This document shows, in pieces, positions 34,011 to 46,600 of a DNA stretch of 64,000 nt. The notes under the pieces were generated by a model that did not search any database, was not told the DNA's origin, and saw nothing but the letters and a program-made list of their open reading frames with translations. Source of the DNA: Mikania micrantha (Eukaryota > Streptophyta > Magnoliopsida > Asterales > Asteraceae); assembly GCA_009363875.1 (NCBI GenBank), contig CM018695.1:14852755-14916754 (forward strand). The letters run 5' to 3'. The position numbers were made by a program, and so were the translations under genes. How positions within the stretch are numbered: position 1 is the stretch's first letter; every line of letters starts with the position of its first letter.

Positions 34011-36262
34011 TGTAATGCCCCGTCTCCCGAGACACGTCACTTTGTCGGATTTACTCATAAGCAAGTGATAAAATAGATATAATTCAATCGCAGCGGAAAT
34101 AAAACATATTATACATAAGTAAACCCGATTACATATATGTCACACAACCATTTTTATTTATTTATTTAATTTTTTTATTTTACAAAATTTACATCTATGC
34201 CAGTCTTCTCAAAACCTGCAGCCAGTATCCGTCCAGGGTCACCTATGCCAACTGTTTCTTGCCTCGACTAGCTGAGGCTTCACCATCTCTACCTGATGTG
34301 CATGTTAAAAGTTGTCAGCTTAAGCTGGTGAGTTCTAAGTTTAATGAACATCTTTAATTTCAAACAATATATTTCAAAAGCATTTCACAAAAGCATACAT
34401 CGATATAAATGTATCATATTATATCAATAACATTTATTTAAAAACCTGTTCACCCGAAGGCACTCTGTTTTACCCGAAGGTAACTCCTTTACCCGAAGGT
34501 AACTCTGTTTTACCCGAAGGTAACTCTTTTACCCGAAGGTAACTCTGTTTTACCCGAAGGTAACTCTGTTTTACCCGAAAGTAACTCTGTTCACCCGAAG
34601 GTGCTCTTTTACCCGAAGGTGCTCTTTTACCCGAAGGTAACTCTGTTCACCCGAAGGTGCTACTAAAATCTTTAATCACCCAAGGGTGCTTTCAAAATTT
34701 CTTTTAAAAAAACTTTATAATCAGCACCGTAGTGCAAGAACTCTTTTCTTTTTAAACAACGTCTTTATCTCAACCTCTATACCGGCATTATCCTGTTATA
34801 TCGAAGGAGCATAAGACTACACACCTTCGGTATACCAGGACCATGTCTTTATTAGTATATGAGATTTATACCTCTTGAAAACTCTTTCTGTAAACGTATT
34901 TTCAAAACAATAATTCGGGTTGCCTCTTTTATATTCTAAAAGAATACGTGTATAAAATTCGGCATTATCCCGGCTTAACATTGGTATAAATGGGAAACAT
35001 CCCGGCATCACTGTAACATCATATATATCAAAACATTATCAATATAACATTCACATCAGCCCAATATATTTAAAATAGTAAAACATGACTCATAGAACTC
35101 ACCTGATCTATGCTTCTATCGTACAATTTTAGCTCCTCAATTCTTATCTTACGTAACCACCAATTTCCTAATAACATCAGTACCCTAGTGGGATTACTTA
35201 ACGTATCTTTATATTTTCAGGTATTGACTCGAGTCTTTAAATGGACAGCATAACGGCTTATGCTTTTCGGTTTTCTTAAAAATACTTGGGCATAATTTCG
35301 GCTTATAAAACTTTATTTTAAAGTTTTAAATTGGACGGAACCTCGTCTTATAAATATATATTTTTATAAAATATTTGGGCAGCATCTCTGCATACTCCGT
35401 GTTTTACAAAAATATTGAAAATAGCCTCCACGCATAATATTAGTGAGGTTTTAAACAAACAATATCTCGACCATACTAATTAAATAATTATTTTGAAATA
35501 AGAGTATAATAGGTGGTTACCTCAAAGTAGCTCGTACCAATGCTCGCTTAACAATCTTTGAACGAAATTCTAGTAACTACCGTACCCGCTCAAGGGTTTT
35601 AGGAGAGTATTTTGACAGAGTTTTGTTACTTAAGAGAAATGGATATTTGATCGTCGAACTACATCAATTTATAGATGTAAATTTCCTTCGTCATTAAGAA
35701 AAAAAATATATGTGTGGTTCGAAATGTTCGACGTATTAATTTCGAAATTTGTCACATGTTTAATTTATTATTTTTTTATTATTTTATTATTAATATTATA
35801 TTATTATAATTAATTTAGCTTAAATTTTGTTTCTCTTATAACTTTTTGCATATGTTGTTTTAAAAATTTTCGAATATACCGTTGAAATCTACTAATTATT
35901 CTCTACATTTCTACCCAAATTTCGTTGAAAACGGAGCAGGGTAAAAAATAATATATTTTAATATTTCACGAGCTTATATCTTGTTCATACTTTATCGTAT
36001 AACGGTCTAGCTTATATTAATGTGATCGTAATTACTTCAGGATTGTTCATAAAAATTTCGAACCCAAATGGTCACAGAAATTCTGCACGTTATTAATATG
36101 CTTTATAGCGTGTCCATACATTATCAGATATTTTTATCGTTTATATCCTTTTGATCATAATTACTTTACGAACGTTTATATAAATTTTGAACATAAACGG
36201 TTTCCGAAATTTTGCACGTTTATTATTAGGTTGTTAAATTTTATTTTTTTTCTGTTGTTACA
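34011..36262 (-). repeat. 5' LTR of gypsy B, 2,252 bp
   Basis: It runs from tgtaatgccc beside the primer site to gttgttaca at 36,262, so the ends are TG...CA. The promoter is near 35,670 on the minus strand (TCTATAAATTGATG; the TATAAATA of the other copies is altered). It includes a minisatellite at 34,451-34,690. The right flank at 36,263 is host sequence upstream of the DENN gene. Confidence 0.88.
34451..34690 (-). repeat. CCCGAAGGTAACT minisatellite in the gypsy B LTR
   Basis: About eleven copies of a 19-22-bp unit, acccgaaggtaactctgttt, with variants gtgctcttttac and gttc. No unique spacers separate the units. Confidence 0.9.
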
Positions 36263-37625
36263 CTTACTTATGTAAATAAGTATCGAAAAAGTTGTGACAT
36301 GTTTATACTTGTTTAAACGTTGTTAATTATGATAAAATAATGTTAGTAAGTTAAACAAGGTTTTGAAAACAAGAAATTTTCTGAGACCAACTCTAATATT
36401 TAGTGAAAAACGTTAAATAGTAACTGGATATTACATATAGTGGAGAAGATACAACCTAGATATTTCAATTTCAAACCCATTAAGAGTAATTTTCCTTGGA
36501 GATCACTGACCTGGTAGTTTGCGGCCATGCTTTACCTATGTGCTTTACGTTTTCCTCTCAGTTAGTCGGGTATTTAATTCTATGTCTTTCAAGGTATTTT
36601 CATGAAATATGGTGAAACTCAAATAATAATCGGTGAAAAACAACGAAAACTAGGGGATCGAAAAGAGAAAAGATGACTTGACTAAGTTGAACATATTTAA
36701 AGTATGTTCACTGAGTTGAAGAAAATCTTCTTGATCGAGTATCAAGTATTCGGCCACCTATTCGAGTTTAACAACACTGGTTAGTGGTTACATGAAATGC
36801 ATATTTTGTTGAAACAAAATTATTTTATATTGTTTATTAAATTATTATGATCCTAATAATTATTGAAAATTTATGAATTTTGTATACGAGAGCATATTTC
36901 TTTAATATTATTGCATGAATATAAAATGTAACGTGCCTGAAGCATATTTGTCGAAACCAAGGCACAATTGACAATTGCTCATCGTCATCAATCCAATTGC
37001 ATGCGAAGTTTTTATCCGCAACGTCACGAAGAAGAAAACCCTAGTAATTTCATGAAGAAATACTTCACAAACACACTTCATATTCGTCCTCGCGGGTGCA
37101 TAACATCAATCTTTTGCTTCTAATTTTCCTTTTTTCTGTTTGTTTTGCCGGAATTCATTCGTGCATTTCATCTCCTACGCCCTTTTTCTTTTCTGTTTCT
37201 GCTTCTAATTGTTGAATTTGTTTGATTGCATAATCAGGATTTTGATTTGTGGAAGAAACCTCAACATGTTATTCGTCTTGAATTCTTGCGATCTGAGTAG
37301 GCATCTGATGATGATCCTGTTTGCTGAATGGGTTTAAGTTTGCATAATCAAGGATCAGACAGGATTACTCAATGATATTGTATATCTTAGGGTTTCGCAT
37401 TAAGCTTTTCTAAATTGCTATTTGGTCATTAGTTTCTGACTGATTTGATAGAAGATTGATGGTTATTGGGGACCGATTTAACATAATCGGATTTCATATT
37501 GGTATTGTAGAGAGTAACGGGAATCTATGAATCGCACATTGGTTATTGTTGGTAAATGCTATGATCATCATATCTTTCTAGGTTTGAAACGAGGATTTTG
37601 ATCTGCAAATGAGTTGGAAACATTG
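36263..37625 (+). promoter_or_regulatory. Promoter and 5' UTR region of the DENN gene
   Basis: Between the gypsy B LTR and the first coding exon, no coding frame is seen. A leader with gaagaagaaaaccctagtaa near 37,030 and CT-rich sequence near 37,120-37,200 looks like a transcribed 5' UTR. A 3' splice site (ttctag) at 37,576-37,581 suggests a 5' UTR intron just before the first coding exon. The proximal promoter has at most about 700 bp of non-LTR sequence. Transcription start is not determinable. Confidence 0.45.
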
Positions 37626-40600
37626 ATGAATTATGCTTCCAAGACAACAATTAGAGTAATTGGTGAAGCTTTACTAGTGAATCTTCAAAGAATGACAACT
37701 ATAGGTACCAATCATAGACGTTCTAGAAGTGAAATTGTGACCTCCTTCGATGATCAAACCAATGGTTTTCAAAAATTCAAGACTCATATGCAAAGGGCTT
37801 TGAACTGGGGTGGTGGTCAGGATGAAGCATTCTTCAATCCAGAGATTTTAGCTAATCAGAAACGCCAATGGTGTCAAGTTCAGTCAAAGTCCCCGGTATT
37901 ATAAAATTTCATTTATCATATACTAGCCTTTAATGGTCATAATTAGCTTCAGAGCTGTCTTTACAAAATAATTCTGCCTTTCCTTTTTTTTTTTTTTTTT
38001 TTTTTTGCTATTGATGCATCATACAATTCACATGAAGATGGTTGGTGTAGGATACCACAAAGTATCAAGATACAACTGTTCTTTTTGAACACTTTCTTAT
38101 TGTGGGTATCCATCCGAACGCTAATCTTGAGCTCGTAGTGGATGCATTTGCCAAAAGAAAAAAATGGGAGGCCAAAGCTGACAAAACAGATGTTAGAATC
38201 ATGCATTTACGATCACCTCCAGCTGTGATGATGGAACCTCAGGTCTGCAGTTTTTTCAATTTATGAACTATAAACTAAAGATTAATATATCAAGTATTAA
38301 CTGTGGTCCTTTGTTTCTATTACTCATTTACTCTAGTTCGGGTTGACATCTGTATATAAATGTTTTTTAAAATAAGATGCTTCTCATGAAAGTATATCAA
38401 TAAACTTTGGATGAAGATGATTTTCTGCAATTTCTTAATTAGATGGTAAATATTATAATAGACACCATAACCTAACTTAAATTATATTTTATGCTAATGA
38501 CTGAAACTTGATCATTGTTATAAAACACTTTCTCATTTTATTATTTTCTTATTACATCCAGATACTTTTCAAGTACCCTCCAGGGAATAGGTTATCTATG
38601 CCCTTAGCAGATTTAGCATCCTTTTGCTTTCCTGAAGGTGTGAAGGTGATGCATCTTTCTGAACTCCATGCGTTCATGAGGACACTGTTTATATATGCTA
38701 CCATATTCATATGCCAAACTAGAGGAGGGAAATGAGACTGTCATGGGTATAAGCATATTTTGAGCTGGGTTGACCAAAAACACTTTTTGTTCAAATCATT
38801 TTTTTAATATATATCTAATGCTGAAATCTGATTATAATAGAAGTTTGTTTTCAGAATTTTATGTGTAAATTCGACACCTATCCATATTAATTTTCTTTCA
38901 TTTAACTTTTACCCTTTTGACCTTACAGATCAATTTTTTCTTCCACTAACGGATATGACTATTTTGGCCCTGATTTTGTAGATTGTGGTTTCATTTTTAA
39001 TTTTAATAATTCTGATAGATATTCTTTTTAAATTTTGTAATTTGTTCAGGCATGTATGCTGGCAAGGTCCCCGTCACTTAGTGAGTTAAATCAACTCGTT
39101 TACGGACAGGTATGAATGCTCGGAAAATCATTTCTTTTTGGGATCATGTTAGAAAACTAAAGGTCAAACTTTCTTTTGTTGATTTTCCATGAACAGGACC
39201 ACTTAAGCAGGGATGACTTATCATTTATATTTACACTCAAGGCAAGTTGTATCTCATATTCATCTGATTTTCCATTCTTTCTTCTCAAATTCCCACATTT
39301 TGGCTTATCAATAGGCTGGCATGGTGTTAAAACGAACACCCAAATTAAATATCCTTTTACATCGCATATAAAACCTTGTTTAAACACACCAATATATTTG
39401 AAAAATATCTATAAACCGTTGTATTTATTTTTTCTCAGTCATGTGTATTCTCAAACGGTTTTAATAAAATCAAGTAACTTGAATGATCTACTAGAATAAA
39501 AGGATGCAAAGGAAAAATTCAATGAACCATATTTACAATTGTTTACAAAGATTCATGTCTTACTTGATGACAATAAGGATGCATATATAAATTACAGTAG
39601 TGGTCAATGGGCTTGCGTTATATTTTAATCCCTAAAATAGATTCAATTTATGAATATAACCCCACTTTAACAACAAATAAACCGTTATGGTTGATTGTTA
39701 CTTTTGCTCTTTTTGGAGTTTGAACAGTTAGATTCTTTTATGGCTGTGTCTGTCTACCAAATTTGGGTTGGGGGTCTCGCGTAAGACTCTCTATCATATT
39801 TTGGGGTAGGGCTAAGGCATGTATTCTCTCTCTCTCTCCCCTAGACCCCACAATGAGATTTCACTGGGTAGGTGATGTTTTTATTGTTTATGGCTAAGGT
39901 CTAAATGACTTACATGTGGGCACACAACAATAATAGTAGGCTTTACTTTGTATCCTTCAGGTGGCAGACAATGCTACTCTTTATGGTGTTTGCTTACATA
40001 CATCAGAATTTGTTCAGAGACCACCAGGGATGCTTAATGTTGCATCATCCCTTCCAAGAGCACCAGGATGTGGCAATCGTTTTTTAATTACAGCACCTCG
40101 TTGTTACTGTCTGTTAACAAGAGTTCCCTTCTTTGAATTGCATTATGAGATATTAAACGGGCTAGTCTTTCACCTCCATTCAAATAAAAACACCAGAGGT
40201 GGCAATTTCAACTCATGAATGGGTCAAATCAGGCTATGCTCTATTTCTAACTGGTAAAATGAGAAAAAAATAGTTTAAAAGTATACAAGTTAAATTGATT
40301 GAATAGTTTGAAATTCATCAATTGTCACAAGTGTACTTTAATGCATAAAATCTCCTAAATTATTTTATTTACTGTTATTGAAATAATTCTTTAACTCTTG
40401 TTATTCAAAAGTAAATTTTGTTTTATTTTCTAAAAAATCTTTTATTACTAATTAGTTTATCACTTATGATTTTGTAGATTTTAATATTATAATCTGTAAA
40501 ATTAATTTATGTAATCTTTAAATTGTTTCTTATTAAATTAATTAGATTATAAGAAAATGTTTTTAGCTTTTTATAACAATTAGACCACCAAATATGATTA

Positions 40601-43600
40601 AACATAGTTAATAAATAATATATTTTTAATTAACACTTGAGGCACTAACTATTTATAATGCAATTGGTCAAAAACTTTCCGTTGTACATAATTACACCAT
40701 TTGAGCATTTTGCCACCTCTAGAACAGAAAACATGCTGATTTTTCACTACAACCTCATAATATGCTTGTGCTCTAATGCAGTATCGTTGCACAAGAGCGT
40801 CTCAATCGTATAACACAATTTGTTAGTGAAGTGAGTCTTGATCATTTCCCTTCATCACCCAAAGTAAATGATCGAAAGGCTGAATATGCTGCTGGAAGTC
40901 CACATCAGCAGCTTTCATGGATGGATTGTGCTATACCAGTTGATGGCACACTTGCCCTTTGGGCTTCATGTTCTGGAGTTACAGATGATGAGAGAAATTC
41001 ACCTTCAAAACTGACAACTAGATCTCCTAATAATTATAATCATTATGATGATTCATCAGAAAATAGAAGGGAGTATTTAGGAAAAATGCTTGGTGATCAT
41101 GATAGCATACGCAAGGCAAGTATTGTAAACGGGTCACTTGAACGGGTTCGGAGTTTTGGACCACTGTTCAGGTGAAAAGTTTTTCTGTATTGATTTTCTT
41201 TGTGCTTGTTTAATTTTTTAACAGGCTAGTAGACTTAGCTATAAAGGAAATAGGTCGAAAGTCACAAAATCATTATATTACACTAGTTATTTATAAAAAA
41301 ACGTGACTAATTATCATTTGGATCCCCCCACCAAATAAGAATAATTAAAAAACTGAAAAAAAAAAAAGCAAAAACCTGCACATTTATTTACTCATAGGTC
41401 ATAATACTGTTAATTAATTCCATGATTGAGGAAATCAAATAGTCAAAGATCAAGGTCAATGATCAAAGAGCAAAAGTCAAGCTATACTTGATTTCAGCCT
41501 AGCAATCATCATAGTTATCAAATGCGTAAGGCGCCCTCAAAGCGATTGGTCCCCGCCTAGGGGCATTAATATTATTATTTTTCACTTGCTAAATAACGTA
41601 TTCTTGTTTTTAACCAGTTCCGTGAAAGGCATTATAACGGAGGACGAAGATGGAGTACTTTCTTGCAGTGATAAATATGCTAATACTAAAACGATTATGG
41701 AATGGGCTAAGGTATGTTGACTTTCCATGCATACAAGTTATTGAGTTTTGAACTTAATTAATGATTAATTTTGTTGAGTGTCTTGTCATGCAGGAAAATA
41801 AAAATGATTTGCTACAGATTGTTTGTGGCTATAATGCTTTGCCAGTTCCTTCATATGGAGGTAAAGTATATTTCAAGCCACTTGAACATCTACCTGCTAT
41901 TGAATATTACAGAACTGCTTTTGCTTTTGGAGAAGATCCTAATGCTGATATGTCAATGATTCCTGATAAGGTATGTTGGCTTGGTAGGATTCACTAGATT
42001 GTTGGATTGTTTACAAGTAAAATGATTAAGGCGATTTTACTAAAAATAAACACTTTGCTCTACTTGCAACCTGTTTGACCTGTTTCTTTCTAAGCTAATT
42101 TGACTTACCAGCTCCCTAACCTGAATTGAATCCTTTATAAGTAAATGAGTTGACTTTGGCGCCTTCAGGGTTCACTAATGCTAGCTTGTAATAATTTACT
42201 AGGTCAAATTTAAGCTTGGTGCAATTGAGGAAGCTGTCGCACTATCAAATTGGACAATTGTAACAGTTTGTAGAGCTCTTTCCCTTCAAAATGTAAATGT
42301 TATTAATGAATTCTTTCAACTGGATGGATATTCAATATCTATGCTTAGTTCTTAGTTCTTGCTATATTTTAATAATCTTAAGTGCCATTCTCATACTTAT
42401 ATGGTATTATGATCTGAAAGAAACTTTTTAATAGAACTATAAGCATCTTAATTATAATGGGTACATACGGAACTTGTGGCTATGAGGTGAGTGAGAAAAT
42501 AACAATAAAACCAATTTCAGGTTTTAATATTGCTTGCTGCGGTACTTTTGGAGAAACAAGTTATCATCACATCCCCAAATCTGGTAATTTTTTATGAAAG
42601 TTATTAATCAATGATAGTGATGATTTTTATTTCAATATGATTAATGGATCTTAATAATTGCTAGTTGTAACGTATGTAGGGTGTCCTATCGGCCACAGTG
42701 CTTTCTCTTATTCCTATGATTCTTCCATTTGAATGGCAGAGCCTGTTCCTTCCGGTGAGTCATATATGTTCAATATAGGTGGCCACTTTCACCTTTTTTA
42801 CTTATGAATGGTTCGGTTTGCATTATGTTATATCTCAAACCTGCCAAACGGGTCAAACAAAGAGTTTAGCTCAAATGGGTACAGGTTGAAAACTGCACAA
42901 GTATATTTTTAATTCGTAATGCCTTCTTTAATGTAAAGATGTATATTATTACTCTAATAGTATTGTTTATTGTAGAACATAGACAAAAACATGTTTTGCA
43001 GGTAAGACTAACCCGGCCCATCCCGTCTTCATGAAAGATATTTTGAAATTACTCTAAATTTATATGTTTTATAGGTTCTTCCAGGGAAGATGTTTGATTT
43101 TCTGGATGCCCCTGTTCCCTTTGTTGTAAGTATCCACTATTCAGCCTCAATTTCCCTTTTATGCATGGTTGATCTGTTATTTCACGCTGTTCACTATTTA
43201 GTTACTGAAATACTACTACTATTATATAATTAAAAGGGAATAGTGGTGGACCTAGGATTTTTTTCGTATGGGATTCCTTTTTCAGGTGCTCAAATCTATC
43301 AATATAATGTTAGAAATGTTGGGTCAGATCTGGTTATGTTTTTGCTAAGTTTCCTATGGTCTTTAAGCGATTAAATTTAAGAAGTTTCAAGATTCAAATT
43401 CGAGAAGGACTAAATTGCTAAAGTTTCATTAATGAACAACAAATATCAAGAACTAAAAATCTGAAAGTAACGAAGTTTCAACTTTTAATTAATTTTTTTT
43501 ACAACTAATTTCAATCAAATTTCAATTTCCAATCAAAATAGCACCAACAAAATTTGTTTGTGAGATTGATAACACCACAGGAAAGATCTTGCAACAAAAA

Positions 43601-46600
43601 AATAGTTTAATTATTTTGGCTTAGTTAAAATGCAGAAGACAATCTGGATTATCTTGACTATTTAGGAGCCAAGTAAAATAGGAGGATTTGATTATGAATT
43701 TATTCGATAGGAATGCAATCAGTAATTGTATACTACTACTCCCATTCACAACCAACCAACCTAAACTATTCATTAAAACACTATAAATGACACGTTAAGG
43801 AACCTATATATAATCAACACTATAAATGACACGTTAAGGAAAATGTTAAGGAACTAAGGTTTGAGAATTAGAAGTTTTAGATTGTAATCGGCAACCCGCC
43901 CATTTTATTATATTTAAATTATAAACATGTCTTAACTAGTTAACGGGTTTTTACATGTATAGACACGAAAATAATCTGTTCTTAATGTGTTGACCTATTT
44001 TAGACATGAAATATATTAAGGGTAAACACGAAACATGTTAAATTTGTGTCGTGTGATATTAACTTATCTGTGTCTGAAAGAAGACAGTGTTTGAAGCTAA
44101 AAACAACGCATACAAAGATATGTATAGACACTTGGAAACTAAAGAAGGAAATAGTAACATGTTCGGGATCACCAAGGACAGGGAGCGAAGAAGACATGAT
44201 CTAGGAATGGTGAAATTCATAAAGAGTGAGGATGGACGGGTTTTGGGAAAGGAAAAGGATAACAAGGTGAGATATCAAACTTATTTTCATGACCTTTTCT
44301 ACAACGGAAGGAATTATCAAGAAGATGGCGTCTGATACACTAATAGAGGGACACCACGGAACAACTGCTATGTAGATGCATTACCAAAAGAAAAAGTGGG
44401 AGAGCTCTTAGGAGGATGGGAAGGGAATAACAAGCGGGAATGGATGACATTCGTATAGAAGTATGGAAATGTCTGGATGATGAAGGAGTTACGTGGTTGA
44501 CAACGTGTTAGTTCCCCTCTATAAGAACAAGGGAGATGCCCAATGCTATGGTAATAACATAGGAATTAGACTCTTGAGTTATATCATGAAACTATGAGAA
44601 AGAGTGATCGAGAAAAGAAACTCAAGTCATGGCGAACCAATTTGGCTTTATGCCGGATGATCGACTACATAGGCAATACACACTCTGAAGAGGTTGATGG
44701 AGAAACAGGGGCGCAGCTTTGAAGGGGCTAGGGGGGGCGACCGCAATGTTTTTTCGTTCAGTGGTGTACATTTCCCGATTCGTAGTGCAAAATTTTTTAA
44801 AATTTCTATTTCGCCCCCCCCCCCCCCCCCGGAAAAAAAAAAAATATACACCCTATGTTCGCCCCCCCTGAAGTTTCGCCCCCCCCCCCCCCCCCCCCCT
44901 ACGCTTGGGGTCAAGCTTCGCCACTGTGGAGAAATATAGGGAGAAGAAGCGAGATTTGCATATGATGTTCACTGGAAACATATAGAGATTATAAGAGATA
45001 CATACACTAGAACTAGAATGAGTGTTAGAGTGCCAATGGGAGATACATACATCTTCTCAGTGGAGGTGTTACTTCATCAAGGATTGGCGTTGAGTCCGTT
45101 CTTTTTTGCGGTTATCTTAGATGAATTGTCGAAGTTTATTCAAAAGGACATCTCATGGCGCATGCTTTTCACGAATGATATTGTGCTATTAGAAATGATG
45201 GAGAACATAAATGAGAGGCTAGAGGAGTGGCAAGTGGCCTTGGAGCATAAAGGCTTTTGTATTAGTCGGTCTAAAATTGAATATTTATATTGTAACCTCA
45301 ATGTTGTCAGCGAAGAAGAGGAAGACTATTGATGGTCTAGAGTTGCCACAAACTACAAAGTCTAAGTATTTGGGATCGTTCGTGTAGAGTGACAGGGACA
45401 TTGATTGCGATGTAGCTCACCGTGTACAAGCTGGCTGGCATAAGTTGAAAGCATCCTCAAGCATTTTATGCGACAAAAGCTTTCTAGAAAAACGAAAAGG
45501 TAAATTCTATTGAGTTTTTGTATGCCCGACTATGTTGTATGGTACTGATTGTTGGCAAATCAAGAAGATTCAGGAGAGAAAGTTAGAGAGACAACATAGA
45601 TGAGGATGTTGAGATAGACGTATGGCCAGACAAAATTTGACCGGATAAGGAGTGAAGTCTGGAAGAGTAGGGGTAGTATGCATCTCTAATAAAGTAAAGG
45701 AGGGAAGATTAAGATGGTTTGGGGATGTATGGTGAAGACATATGCCAAAACCTGTGCGAAGAGTGGAGACTTTCATGGTGGAGAGGAAGAGTAGCAGAGG
45801 CATATCGAGGTTGACATATGATGAGCAGATTTGACAGGATTTGTTAATTTGCACCTCTCTGAGGACATGATCTGTGATAGGAGTATTAGGATAAAGACTA
45901 GAGACTTTTAGATTTCTAGAGTTTTGAGGGATAAAGATTAGAGATTATTAGCTTAAAGTATGACATTAGTATTAGTCATACCTTAGTTGAAATGTAACAC
46001 TTATTTGATTTGTTGTTATTTGACATGATATGATATTGACTTACATTTGATATGTATTCTATATGTTATTGCTTTCCATTAATTGTTTGGTTGTAGGTGT
46101 GTGCTTTTGCTTGTGCGTGTGTTCAAAAAATATGCAAGTTTTTTTTGGCATTTATGAGCCGAAATCTTTATTCCATTGAGATTGAGATGAGGTTTGTTTC
46201 GTCTCACTCCCCTTAGACCCTACTGATTAGTAGGACTTTATTGGGTATGATTGTTTATTTTAATTTTTTTTTTTTATTATTTTGAACAAACGTCCATAAG
46301 TTATGGTTGACAATGGGAAAAGCCTAACAACTACTTCTCCTTTGACCTTGATAAGTTTGTTACCTCCGGGCTTGTAAATAAACAAAAATAAAAAAATTGC
46401 TTTTAATAAATGACAAACCTGTGACATGTAAGAGAATATCATGTGGGACATTGAAAGTCATAGGTTGATCGGATCATTTGGATGTAAATGTTGGAGGGGC
46501 ATGAAAGTAGGAGAACATAGGTGTAGTAGTTGGTTTGACAGGCTATTTATAGACTTTACTTTTGTTGAATAAAATACATTTTCCATTTTTAGACCATGTT

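Larger units (their letters stand above)
27787..36262 (-). mobile_element. Gypsy element B (chromodomain type), minus strand
   Basis: Order on the minus strand: full 5' LTR (34,011-36,262), primer site (33,996-34,007), leader, gag (33,572-32,721), protease-RT (to 30,924), RNase H-integrase-chromodomain (30,960-29,050), purine tract (29,010-29,030), and a 3' LTR truncated at about 27,787. The internal order PR-RT-RH-IN-chromodomain is that of Ty3/gypsy chromoviruses, and the finger-rich gag fits the Tekay-like group. Two in-frame stops in gag and one pol frameshift make it defective. No target duplication can be scored because the 3' LTR outer end is lost. Confidence 0.9.
44071..46258 (+). mobile_element. 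RTE-type LINE fragment in DENN intron 13
   Basis: Coding remnants follow the order of a plant RTE-clade LINE: the linker before RT (DMYRHLETKEG, DLGMVKFIKSEDGRVL) at 44,090-44,300, RT motifs (HQGLALSPFFFAVILDEL near 45,075; LFTNDIVL near 45,170), and the C-terminal tail to about 45,900. The 3' end carries the ccttagaccctactgattag ... actttattgggtatg sequence typical of RTE tails. The endonuclease is absent (5' truncation), and many frameshifts and stops are present. It lies in the same direction as the host gene and is split by the MITE at 44,706-44,926. Confidence 0.8.

Noticed and set aside
34451..34690. Regular short repeats resembling a CRISPR array
   Set aside because: Units are contiguous with no unique spacers and lie inside a plant LTR. 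It is a minisatellite.
37614..37625. Upstream TTG start for the DENN gene
   Set aside because: TTG is not expected as a plant start; the in-frame ATG at 37,626 follows an upstream stop and is simpler.
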